From assembly GCA_021234155.1 (NCBI GenBank), contig JAJEKV010000021.1:16631563-16695562 (forward strand): a stretch of DNA of 64,000 bases. Direction: 5' to 3'. The translations under genes were made by a program, and so were the position numbers. The notes beneath the pieces were generated by a model. It was given only the letters and a program-made list of their open reading frames with translations. It had not been told where the DNA came from and searched no databases. The DNA is from Isoetes taiwanensis (Eukaryota > Streptophyta > Lycopodiopsida > Isoetales > Isoetaceae). Shown here piece by piece: positions 10,861-22,594 of the stretch. Numbering within the stretch: position 1 is the first letter of the stretch; each line of letters opens with the position of its first letter.

Positions 10861-13074
10861 ATTTGTGCCCTGTAGAGGCTAAGTTATAGGTTGGTTTATC
10901 CACCAGTCATCTTTAGTTTCTTAGAAATGGGCTTCATTGCATGTTTATTCAACCACATTTTTATGCCTTTAGGTCATTTGGAATTATCGTAGGTTTTGAT
11001 CGAGCGTCATGGCCTAACCTTCGATATGAGCCCCGCAAGGCCCTGATTCCATGAAGATCTTGTGAACACTTTGCATTCACTTTTACGGATATCTTTCTAA
11101 ACATCTATTTTCTATATTTTTTGGACGTTTTTCGAGTTCTGGTTCGTTGAAGAAATCACTTGGAGGTATATGTTTATGTACATGTATTCTTATTACGTAT
11201 GCTAGATCTCTCTCAAGATAAATAATATATTATTTGTCGCAAACCTTAAGCACAGTTCTCAAGCCTCGGGACTATAGGCTTTTCTTGAGAGGCACGAGAT
11301 CATTGAAAAATTACTCGATAGTAATTACCGGAGACATGCATGGTTAGTGGAGTCGGTCTCTTGACTATATCAATATCGGTGTCAAACTCATATTTTTGTC
11401 ATTTTGATGGGCTGAACGTTATAGTTTGAAAATAGTATCCGGTATTCAAACAAAGGACCCACTACCTATCTTCAGTTAAGTAGGTATATATTGTTGCTTT
11501 GATTAGGGCTAGTAAAGTGTTTTTCTCGTGCAAAAAAACATTTATGTTTGTGTTGTAAGTGGAAGAATGAGCAGAGGACTTTTGATATGATTGCCATAGA
11601 AGGTAGAAGTGCATGCATATAAGTAATGATCACAACCAAATCACGAGGCTTTTGGAGTGTGAAATCATTTCAAGACTCCCGAGGGTCATTACAAGCTTTT
11701 CCAGGGAAAAAAAAAAGTCATCCAATAGGTCTTTTACATTATAATCATGGCAAGACTGTTACCTATGACATTTGTGGAAAATAAATTTGTCAACCTAGAT
11801 TCTCTCTTCTTTATGCCGCTTTGGCACATCTCAAAGGCAAGCCCGCCCAAGCAAACTTTGAGAACTCTAGAGAAGGTGGAATAGTGGGGATGCAATTTCC
11901 GGCCAGATGAGGTTGTTAGGGGATTGCAATGGAAGCAGAAAGCACTTGGATTTGTTGGGGAAATGACTTTGCTAGCAACTTTAGTTGAGGGCAAGTCCAA
12001 TCGTATTTGTGCTTAATGTAGGAGTAAGTAATGGTGTTTGTCTTATCAAACTTTGATGGTCGTGGTAATGTCGGTGATGCCCTTTTCATCGCTGAATACA
12101 ATTTAAATGAGAAGGCAAGCAAGCTTATTGGAGCGCATCTTATCAACTAACCATTTCTGGAATGCATGCTTTGATATTGCGGGACCCCCGCAAAAAGCCT
12201 TCACGCCAATAATTCCAACCTAATGTCATGCGTTTGATCCTCAGGCTAAGGATGGATATGATCTTATTGGATTAATATCAAGAGATGGCTAGGATATTCT
12301 GTATGCTCAGGTTTAAACCCTAAATATGGTCTCACGAATTCTGTTAAAGATCTATCATGAATAGATTTAGAGATAGAATGAGCTAGTTATACAATTGAAG
12401 TAAATTGGAGTTTTTTTTTTTTTCTGCTCATGCACTAAAATTTGTGAGATTTGTGATGTCTCAGATTTATGCAGGGGAGCATTGAACACATTCGTTGCCA
12501 TTGGAGCATCCAACTAAGAACTGCTAAAATGCATTGAAATTGTAGTGATTTTGCTGCTTCATTCTGGGGATGTATACATCTTATTGTTTATTTGGCTTCA
12601 TATGGCTTATATGGCCTAGTATGTATATGGCTTATTGTTTTATATGGCTTCATATGTATGCACTTATATACTGTAGTGATATTGGGCTTTGATAATCGCA
12701 ACAAAAGTTGTTTCGCTTCATACGCATACAAGAACTACAATTGTGCTAAAAGTTGTGGTCGATTCCTAGCAAAGTGTAAATTACAAACCATCCATTGCCA
12801 TTTGTTAACGAGGTAAGCTAACGAGGCAAAAGTTATGGTTTCCCTCCACATTTTTGGGCAATAACTGGTGCTGCCCATCATGAATGAAGAACAAACATTT
12901 GTAAACTTGGAGACAAGCATTGTACTTATCTTTGTGGCTTCTATAATAGAAGTCAAAATTTAAGTTGCAAGACAAATTGCATAACAACTAGAGATAATTT
13001 TGATGTAAAGGTCGGCCTAATGTTGGAGTACGTTAGCTTAATTCTGCTATACAATGTTGAGAAGCAGCAGCTTC
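10861..13074. other. No recognisable gene
   Basis: AT-rich sequence with many short frames. I see no domain, tRNA or clear repeat unit, apart from a local variation of ATGGCTTATATGGC words at about 12590-12655. Confidence 0.45.
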
Positions 13075-13240
13075 TGTGTTGCGAGTTTCTAGGAAGCTTC
13101 CTTTTTCATAACGGCCTTCAAAGGCCCGTAACTTGCAGCAGAGGGGTCGGCTGAAGGTGAGGCCCACATCTTTGGATTTCTCTCGAGAAACTTTCCAATG
13201 AATGATGCTTTGGCATCGCTCAAGTCAGCTTAGAGTCAAT
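13075..13240 (-). repeat. Dispersed repeat P, inverted partial copy
   Basis: The reverse complement of this stretch matches about 30692-30850 and 31821-31960 (shared words include AGTGCCAAAG, the CTCGAGAGAAATCCAAAG type, and CCGACCCCTCT). It is a diverged, oppositely oriented copy of that repeat and is followed directly by GAATCT minisatellite. Confidence 0.7.
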
Positions 13241-13570
13241 GTGATCAATTCTAAGAATCTTCTTGAAATCTTAGAATTTTATGGAATCTACACTAATTTA
13301 TGGAAATATAAGGGAATCTTCATAGAATCTTTGAGATTCTATAAGAATCTCAAGAGAATCTTGGAGAATCTATAGGAATCACAAGAGAATCTTTGAGAAT
13401 CTAGGGGAATCTTGAAGAATGTAGGAGGATCTACATAGAAACTTAAAGAATCTAGAGAAATCTTGGGATCTCAACATCTTAAGGAATAATGGAAAAATAT
13501 AAAAAGAAGAATCTTAAGGAAATTATGGAAATCTCAAGAGAATCTTTGAGAATCCAGTAGAATCTAAGAG
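13241..13570. repeat. GAATCT minisatellite
   Basis: Degenerate tandem words AGAATCT, GGAATCT and AAGAGAATC run for about 330 bases, in the same orientation as the tract at 1978-2440. Non-coding. Confidence 0.8.
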
Positions 13571-13599
13571 ATATATCTTTGTATTTGGCTTCTAATTGG

Positions 13600-13965
13600 A
13601 TTTGTACAGTCCCTAACTCATACAGGCCCTACATAGTACAAAGACTTGTATATATAGATATATCTGTTATATATCTGTTATCTGTTATATATATACAATT
13701 ATTTGAATCTAGGCGCCGAGGTGTCGCCGTCTGGACGGTTCAGATTGTGAGATCCAACGGTCCTGACGAAGCCACCTCAATCCACCCAAGCACCCCCTTA
13801 TATATAAGACATTGAGGTGTCGCCGTCTCCACCGTCCATGTTTGAGATCGATGGTTTGGATCAAAAGCCCTTTCCTTTGGGGCTTTTAATCTAGACCGTC
13901 GAAAGTGCTGGATTAATGGTCAAGATTTAGCCCCGAATATTAAATGCAATAAATGCTGAGGTGGC
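13600..13965 (+). repeat. Dispersed repeat Q (GAGGTGTCGCCGTC family)
   Basis: After TA-rich DNA and an inverted ACAAAGACTTGTA terminus (about 13638-13650), the sequence reads CGAGGTGTCGCCGTCTGGAC, then words of the type GATCCAACGG and AGCACCCCCTT. An inverted, better preserved copy is at about 41010-41345. Several short CCGTC/GACGG inverted words suggest a fold-back or miniature transposon. No ORF. Confidence 0.65.
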
Positions 13966-16393
13966 AAGAAAAATTAATGACCAGTGTTGGCATAATTGTG
14001 GTAGCGAATTTAATCACGTTGGGCTTTGAGAATAGTCTAGAAACAAAACTGGTGCTCTGGATACTGCAGACAGACGATATCCGAGCTAGCTTGATTTTGA
14101 GTTGGGGGCGATTATCCTCTTCTAATATATTTTGTTGTGAGAGAGCTTAGCAGGATCCGACATTGGCAAATCTATTGGCCTATCCCATCTCCGTTTTGAG
14201 CTGTTGTTGCACCTCTCCGCCATTGCCATATTTGATTGAGGAAAGAGGTCGGCTGTCGACATGGAGGCGTCGGCGCTCCGTCCACGATAAGCCAAGATTT
14301 TCTTACATTCAAAGCTGTGGTTTCTCCCTGTTTTTTACTGCATTGTGCAGATTGAGAAGTAAGACACGTTGGCATCGCATCTCATGGTGCCAAAAGCAAG
14401 CAGGGTTTTGGGCAAATTGTTCTGGTTCAAATCTTCTGCGTCTATTGTGATATGGCGGCAAGCAACTATCTGAGATAGTGCGGATATTATCTGATACAAT
14501 CTCTGATATTATCGCTGGCAAGGCCAAGCTCATAGCAGACCAACATTCTTTTAAACAAGTTCATATGGACACTGATGAAGTTTCTTTGGGTTATTTTGCA
14601 TCTAATTCATCTGGTTGTGCTCGTTCAGGTAAGTTCTTTATGTGTTTAAGTCAGAAACTTGTGTGCTTTATGTGGTCATCTGTGATAAGTTTCAATATCA
14701 ACGTCTGTGGTAATTAGATTTGTTTTATGGTCAGAAACTTTCAATCACAATACCAGGCGTGGGAGACATGAACCAGAAGCTCAAGATGCAGCTCGGGCAA
14801 AGCGTTTATTTGTTGAAATATGCCATACTGTACAAATTGGTTTACAAGACATGGATCTGACTTGGAGCTAGGGCTAGGAGATGTTAACAGTACTTCAGTT
14901 CATGAAATGCTATTGTTATCCAAATGGAGCTGGAGGGCTACCAAGGAAAGTATCTGCACCTGTAGATGATGATCAAAGAGTTGATGTAAGGTCAACGACA
15001 CAAAGGTTTCAGGGCGCTGGTAAGAACCCAAATTTGGTCTGTAAGTTTGTGCAATAGGTTTGTTAGTGAGATTCATAATAATCCGTTAGTGTTCTTCCTT
15101 CTGTTTCCATTGCTCGTTTCGTTTTGAATTTACCTTAGAAATTGATTCTTAGGCATGTTCATAAATCTGTTTGCAGGCAACAGGAAATGACCTCACGAAT
15201 TAGAGCTTCTACGGTGACGTGGCAAAGAAATAAAAAAGACAGTCAACCGCGAACCCATTTGCTATTGTTGCAGAAGCCTACCGAGTTTACTGCATGTAAT
15301 GTTTAATTTTGACACCGACTTCCATTTTCCAAGCTCTTTCAAATCTGGCATGTCTAGATAGCCCGGTAGTGCCCACGGATTTCAATAAAGTAAGATTTAT
15401 CAGAGAAGAGTTCTTTCATCAATCTATACTTTAACAATTTGTTTCTCTGTTTGATTTGCAACAAACCATTCGGCGAGCTCTGATCTGGCATTTAGCTGGC
15501 TAATAACTGGCGGTTGAGCTCAAAGATGTCAAGTTGCGGTCAAGTATTAATCTTTTTTCTGAGTTACATATATTCCCCCTTTGTTATTCCTTAAGGCTAG
15601 GCTTTCCCCTCTTTTATGAACAGTTTTACGAAGAGGAGAGGATATATTAGTCTGGAAATTAGGCTGGCAATGAATGGTAGAATGATGAAAAACAAAGGCC
15701 GAAGATGAGCTCAACACCAGCACTGCCTGGAATTACCTATCCATGTCAAGTTTCTCAGCACCACAAGATTTTTAGAATAAGCTAGCCATTTCCCTAAACT
15801 GACTGTTTGGATGACACCCTAGTACCATACCAGCCACTGTGATACGAAGAACATTGAAGGTTTCCACCATCAAAATATCAAGAGCTCAGGACAATCTAGA
15901 GTTTTCTGCTCTTTGAATTTTCTCTTAGTATGAAATCGAAGCTTTCGTTGATACCATCCATTGGTTCTTTGTATTCCTTCCTTTGCTTAGTTTTCTATGC
16001 AATTATTTGGAGGTTTGTGTAGTTAAACCTATTGGATGCTTTACCCCTTATTTGAGAAGATAATTGTTGGAGGATCTTTTTCAAGCTTCCATGACCAAGT
16101 AGATAGCTTCTCATCTGTTATTACCAGAATGCAGGCTCGAATAATCGCCCAAAGTTCTATTAAACTTTGATGTGGCAGACCATTCTACTGTTGCAATTGT
16201 GCAAAGGTCCATAGAGAGTTTCTGGCTTTAGAAAGGTCACCTCCATTTAATATGGGTTGTAAATCATCTTCCTTTCTTCTTCTATTGAAGGCTAGAATGG
16301 TAAGATTTGCTTAAGAAAATGATTTTGAAGTGTGTATATGAAACTCTGGTCATGGGAAAGGCAGAGAATTGACCATCTTCATTGCGAGTGCTT
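13966..16393. other. Unassigned; possible degraded exons on plus strand
   Basis: Between about 14464 and 14630 a plus-strand frame reads like a real exon (SEIVRILSDTISDIIAGKAK, then KQVHMDTDEVSLGYFASNSS) and ends at a good donor, CAG|GTAAGT. Around 14755-14840 a further open stretch reads RHEPEAQDAARAKRLFVEIC. I do not recognise the protein, and no continuous gene model can be built. The remainder to 16393 has no coding signal that I can support. Confidence 0.3.
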
Positions 16394-16399
16394 GTTTTT

Positions 16400-16705
16400 G
16401 CAAGTGTAAAATCGTTTAGATGCATGCTTAAGAGGTTTGGAAAATACTGTGATGGGGAGCTAAAATCCATCCCATGGTCAGAAATGGAAGGGCCTTAACC
16501 TGAGACAACAAAGATTGATGACATGTTAGTGACAATTAACAGAAGTGCTTTTTGTTTGTCAACAACCGGCCTGTTGTTAATGGCGAAGTTGGATTCACCA
16601 TTAATAGGTATGTTATCCTTCTTGCAATTTAGCCACTTGAGTTTCAAATATAAATTGCTTTTGATCATCAGGCTAGGGTGGACCTGGTGGGTTTGTCTAC
16701 CAAAA
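16400..16705 (+). pseudogene. MTHFR fragment, copy B
   Basis: Same two exon pieces as copy A: the first ends at 16606, the second starts at about 16671 with an intact CAG acceptor. This copy has additional damage. The Leu-Gln of GLQP has become a stop (CTTCAA changed to CCTTAA near 16495), and the Trp of GWGGPGG is TAG. The copy therefore cannot encode the enzyme segment even apart from the frame slip shared with copy A. Confidence 0.75.
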
Positions 16706-18306
16706 AGTGTATGTGAGAAGTTAAAAAGTCTTCAACTCAACTGAAGGTTGTGATTTTCATTGCATTATTTCGTCTATGCAAATTTGAATAGTAATCAAAA
16801 TGGAACATCAAAATAGTGTTGTTTCTTAGGTTGCAAATTATAATTATGGTACTTTCTATAGGACAACCATCTGGGAGGCCCCTACGGTGGATTGTCTACA
16901 TGTCAGGAGCTTGTTATTTTTGTGTCGATGTGGAATAGCGGCATCTCTGTTATGCATGTCTATCAGGACCCATTGCAGATCTCACGTGGCCATACCATTC
17001 CCTTCCTTTATGTTGTGCTTTCGATTGACATGCAGTGGGTATACCTGCATCTTCTATGTGTGGGGTTGTAAGGATGTGGTTTACCAGTAGAAGTTTGAGG
17101 GTAAGAAACTTATAGCAAGAGTTTGAAAAGGAGACAACTCTATGAGAGATGAACTGCTCCGGTGCCTGGAAGTCCAGCTTCAAAGCAAAAGCTCATTGAA
17201 TTAAAAAAAAAAATGTAGGATCATTATGAATGGTCTTAAATCCTCTCTTCTATGGTGAGCTTTTGACACCCTTCTACCAGTCAAGCACGGTCAATCAGAA
17301 ATGGCTAATTAACTGCTTTTTGTGCTTTCACAGGCTTAGAGACGAACTTCTCAAGCTGTCTTCTATGGTATTGTGTCGTCATGATACTGCCGCAGATGTT
17401 ATACATATGTATGCATACACAGAATGTTTCTTTACTTCCAAGGTAACAATTAAATGACCCATAACTTTTTTGAGTATCAGAGTTGAAGCATATCTTAATG
17501 ATATGTTGTATCAGGATTATGGCACTTATCAATCACCTACATTGGACATAACTGCGCTTGACCTTCGTAAACAAAGTTCAGGATCATATAAACATGTAAA
17601 GATTATGTTCTTGGTCAGCTGATATATTGGGAGAAACAAAATGCTGAGCCAGGCACAAATCTTTCATCTGCGCATAAAGGCTGTCTGGACTTACCTGACC
17701 TGTTTTCATGCTATGCTAAAAACCAACAGGATTTTCAGGGTGCGTATTTGTGGATGTAGATGGAAGTTGTGGAGGAATAAATGGGAGGTGTCATTATTCT
17801 AGTCAAAGTAGAATTTTCGTGTTTACACGTTTAAATTTGCCACATTAGGCATCTTAGGAGGATTTTTATCCTGTTAGCATGGCGAATGAGCTTTATTTCG
17901 AGTTGAAAGATGTTTCTGGAGATGCTTGTGTTATGTTATTTGGCATATGGATGCCAAGAGATTGAGCAACTTAATAAAACAAGTTAATCAATAAATGCCT
18001 TAATAAAATGCTAAATATGGCTTATATAAATATGATTCTTCGAGCATTGCCGCCTTTTCTTTCAAGTTCCTAGCTAAGCATATATGTTGTATCTTATATC
18101 TTATCTTATAGGAAACATTGAGTTTGACTTATCTATGTGGAACTCGATGGGAAAATATTTGCTAAAGCAAGCATTAAATTCGACCTATCTAACTAGATTT
18201 ATATGTTTCGCTGGACAAGTTGTTTTGTAAGACGATGTTGGGCGGTTGAAAGGTGGACTCAAGGTTGTTGGCAATGCAAAAGTTAAAGTTAACAGTTCTC
18301 AACTGT

Positions 18307-18820
18307 TAAATATTCCCCTAGATTTTCAAATTATATTTGAAAATCTAGGGGAATATTTATATAGAACCTTAAGAATCTAGGGGGATCTTAGTGGAATCTT
18401 AGGGAATCGAGGGAAAATCCAAGGGTTTTAGGGGAATCTTTGACAATAGGTGTGTTCTATAAGGGAATCTTCAGAGAATCTAAGAGAATCTACATGGAAT
18501 CCTAAGGAATCTAGGAATCCAAGGGGATCTAGGGAAAACTTTGACTGTACATGTGTTCTACAGGGGAATCTGCAGAGAATCTAAGGGAATCTAGAAAAAT
18601 CTCCATGAAATCTTGGAGAATCTAGAGGAATCTTAGGATAATCTAGGGAAATCTCAAAAGAATCCTTAAGAATCTAAAGGAATCTTAGGGAATCTTAGGG
18701 AATCCTAGGGAATCTTAGGGAATCTTAGGGAATCCTTAAGAATCTAAAGGAATCTTAGGGAATCTTAGGGAATCTTAAGAATCTAAAGGAATCTTAGGGA
18801 ATCTTAGGGAATCTTAGGGT
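18307..18820. repeat. Hairpin plus GAATCT minisatellite, copy B
   Basis: Counterpart of 1927-2440, with the 24-bp-arm hairpin at its left end and the nearly perfect GGAATCTTAG array at its right. Copy number of the short unit differs slightly from A, as expected for a slippage-prone array. Confidence 0.85.
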
Positions 18821-19189
18821 AGCTGTGGACCGTGGTCTCCCAATCCAGTCCAAAGTTTAAGCTTGAGAGAATAGCACTCCGTCCTAAAAAAACAGAAATG
18901 TAAACATGATTTTCCATATATCAAAAAGCGTACCGCAGTGTCTGTTATAGCATAGAGAATAACAAAGAAGTCATAAGACCAAAATGCATGAACAATAATA
19001 ACACAAAGACTGTAGAAGGATCCATAGGCTCATACTAGTTATACTAGCAATTCGAAGTCCAGGAATATATAGAGCCAGTTTATCTTAACCTCCCAGAGGC
19101 TAAGGCTTATCGAACCCATTATTTTGGGAAGCCATATGGAACCTTGCTACAAATCAAAATTGCTTTAGAAAAAGCCTTAGAAAAAGCCT

Positions 19190-20232
19190 TACAGACTTAA
19201 CATGTATTAGCCTACCGTTGTAGATAGAACCACGATCATTAAACATCGTTACAATCACCACACGAGATAAATAGCTTTAATATGGTTCATCCCTATCTTT
19301 GGACAAGAAGTGTAAGAAGATAGAAACATAATATGCAACACAGTTTCATTGTGCCCAAGCATCACAACAAAGAGTGTTTATTTCAAGTAGGCCGTGGACT
19401 ACTTCAACAATCCATACCTCTAGTATGTTTTAGTGGCATTTCAGTATGCTTTATGCAAGAACATCCTTTAAAAACAGATTAAAAAGCATGTGCATGCTTT
19501 GGTTTAAATGCACCCATTAAATAAAACATTCTCAAATATGTCATAGCGAGTAAAGGGTCTTTGAAGTTTGGCTATTAGGCAAATAAATGTTGGTTTATGC
19601 ACACGATTTAATTGAGACATGCTACAACAGATTAAGGCCCTTGACACTTTAACAAATGAGACCAAGGTCGTTTAAAATAGAGCAAATGCAAAGTCAAAAA
19701 GTGCTTTAACATGTATTAGCCTACCAGATTGTAGATAGAACCACAGTATCATTAAACATCGTACAATCAGCCACAGAGATAGATAGCTTTAATATGGTTC
19801 ATCCCTATGCTGGACAAGAAGTGTAAGAAGATAGAAACATAATATGCAACACAGTTCATTGTGCCCAAGCATCACAACAAAGAGTTGTTTATTTCATGTA
19901 GGCTTAAGTGGACTACTTCAAATCCATATACCTCTAGTATGTTTTAGTGGCATTTACGATGCTTTATGCAAGAACATCCTTTAAAAACAGATTAAAAAGC
20001 ATGTGCATGCTGGTTTAAATGCACCCATTAAATAAAACATTCGAAATATGTCATAGCGAAAAAGGGTCTTTGAAGTTTGGCTATTAGGCAAATAAATGTT
20101 GGTTTATGCACACACGGTATTTCTTGAGACATGCTACAAATGATTAAGGCCCTTGACACTTTAACAAATGAGACCAAGATCGCTTAAAATAGAGCAAATG
20201 CAAAGTCAAAAAGTGCTTTCTTTAAAACGAAA
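19190..20232. repeat. Internal tandem duplication of about 0.5 kb in copy B
   Basis: The stretch beginning AACATGTATTAGCCTACC occurs at about 19198 and again at about 19708. It appears once in A (about 2820) and once in C (about 22976). The junction at 19705 is a short shared CTTTAA/CTTAA. The two units disagree with each other mostly at CAG/CTG words. This may be an assembly stutter joining two versions of the same read set. Confidence 0.85.
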
Positions 20233-22226
20233 TTTATGACAAGATTTCGAGATCAAAGATATGAACTATAACAGATGTAGTTTTTAACAAAGAATAGAAA
20301 ATTACCTTTCTTCTTTTCTCGAAAAATCCTTGCAACATGAAATTAAGGTATTGCAAAAGATACCTTATATGTAGCCAATTTAAGCAACAACATGAGAAAA
20401 CGATCATAAACGTAGATTTGGTCCCCTGAGCAAAGACTCCTCCAAAGACGTTCCTCAAACCTGAAAATAAGGTGTAAGGGAAATGGAACTCCTTACACAC
20501 CCAATCCAATACCTTAGTTAGCTTCATAAAGGTAAAAAGGCAAGGGCGTCGGGTAAGCTAGAGAATTCCATGGCTCATCGCCCTTTACCCTTTGCCACTT
20601 AAATCGGTTAAGCAAAGAACAAGTATAAAGCTAGTAGAAATAAAGAGAACAGAATAAAAGAGACACGACCCGACTAGTTTGGAGATCAACTAGAGCTGGA
20701 AGTAATATTAAATCAAGTAAGAACACCGTTTTAAATGGAGGTCCACATATGTCGCATCGCCCCTCCAAATAAGTGCTCTTTAATGCAAGTTTCCTAAGTA
20801 GCCGGCTCGCCCATAGTTAAACAGAGGTTGCTAAAAGCAATCGAGATTATCCTCCTCCTTTTCTTTCAAAGACTTGAATCATGTACTTGATTAGAAAACT
20901 CGAGCATCCGCCATATGCATGCAATAATACAGTTGAGCAACAAATAGATTCAAATGAGATCATGGGGATTAACACGGGCACATAGAATCGGGTGAAGCTG
21001 CCTGAAATATCTTGTAGAACGGCTCCATAGCTAGAATATGCAAAGATTATCTTGTAGAACGGGAAAATTGCAGTAAAACGGCAAATAAAAGGCGATGCTC
21101 TGTGAGCTAGGCCGCTGTTCTGTGAGCCAGGCCGACACAAAATCATTTATATGCAAATGAAAATAAGAATAAGAGACCTTTCGGCTGATATGATGTCTCA
21201 GAGCACCCATCACTCTTGCAAGCATTGAAAATACAGGTCGAATTATCCTTATTCAGCTGATTTGAAGTCTCAAAGCAACCATCTTTTCCAAGCATGTAGA
21301 AAACTGGCCGAATCTGTCCTTAGGATCCCTTTGGCACACCGATAAGTTAGGTCGGTGCATGAAGATTTCTTCATTTGCATTCTGCTCTCCGCCACCTCGC
21401 TTGATGCGCCATCAATTGCTTCGAACCCTAGTTTTGATCTTTAGGGTTAGCGCCGAAAGTTGGCAAACATAGGTTCCGGACAACTCATTGGCATATTCAA
21501 GTGTGCAAATCTTACACATCTTATCCATAGGTAATCTATTAGCACTAGACAATTCAGAAAAAGATATGGTATCATGGATATTCCATACTCACTGCATTGA
21601 CTTAACCTTTTAATGCCCGCCTTCAGAAAGCATGTGTAATGGCCTTGCTGCATAATACATGCATAGTAAATGGAAGGCCATGGCTTTGCCTCTAACTCCA
21701 ATAAGCTGTCAACGTGTAATTATAGTCCATAGATGATTTCTTTTGCATAAGGAATTTAGTGGATAGAAAATTAATTATGGTATCTCAACACTTCGTATAG
21801 GTCAAGCTAGTGTAGACCAATACACATGACATTTGTTATTCCCCACTGGCTAGGGCAATTCTGCCATGCAATGCTTTATACAACATGGTCAATATGACAG
21901 CATTTGATAGCCCCAGCATAACATGCTACGAAAATTTAATTGTGAGAAAGAAATTCAAGTTATGCAAGGCATCATAGAAACCGTAAGTGAAAATGGACCA
22001 CATGGTATATGGATTAGGTCATATGTGCAGATATCAAGGGTGTCCTATAGCCATATCTATGCACTGCAAAAACATATTAAGACAGATGTCTGGCCATAGG
22101 ATTTTAAAGCATTTCTTGGAAATTGGTCATGACTATTACAACCCATAGGAGCAAGGGCTAAAGAAGAGAAAATCAGAGAACATTGAATATATATTTATAT
22201 TTATAGATATATATAGAAATTTTGGG

Positions 22227-22594
22227 CCTACCTCCTACCGGAAGGCAAGGCGGTCCCTATTGGTAAGAGCATAAGGGCTGAGAGGGTCCCTATGCTACCA
22301 TAGGGGCCCTCCCTGCCAACTAAACATAAAAAATAGCATTATTTAATACATACTAGGATGGATCTGGTTAGGTTAAAAAACCTAGTTCAATATTGAACAA
22401 AGTGGATTGGGAACACCCCATATGTAGCATTTATTACAAGCATTGATGGCTTGTAAAAGTAGAGAGATTCATTTTGGTGGCCAACTAAAGGGCCTCCATT
22501 AGGTGAGTAAGGCAATTAAATATAATGCATAGGCAAATACCTCGTTCTTTTGAATTTGGCAGCACAGTAAAGCATATACTTATATGCATTATAA
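22227..22594. other. Spacer between copies B and C
   Basis: Begins CCTACCTCCTACCGG and contains palindromic GGTCCCTAT/ATAGGGGCCC words. A related terminus occurs inverted at about 56383-56405, next to another GGTCCCTATGT palindrome. This looks like part of a small dispersed element. No ORF of note. Confidence 0.45.

Larger units (their letters stand above)
16394..22226. repeat. Segmental duplication, copy B
   Basis: Full-length match to copy A, about 0.5 kb longer because of an internal tandem duplication (19190-20230). Differences from A are strikingly concentrated at CAG/CTG words, with long identical stretches elsewhere. It ends in the same TA-rich stretch, then runs into a different sequence (CCTACCTCCTACCGG at about 22228). 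Confidence 0.9.

Noticed and set aside
13241-13570. Heat-shock elements in the GAATCT arrays
   Set aside because: GAA and TTC are not in regular five-base alternation here; only the TTCTAGAA portions of HSR meet that test.
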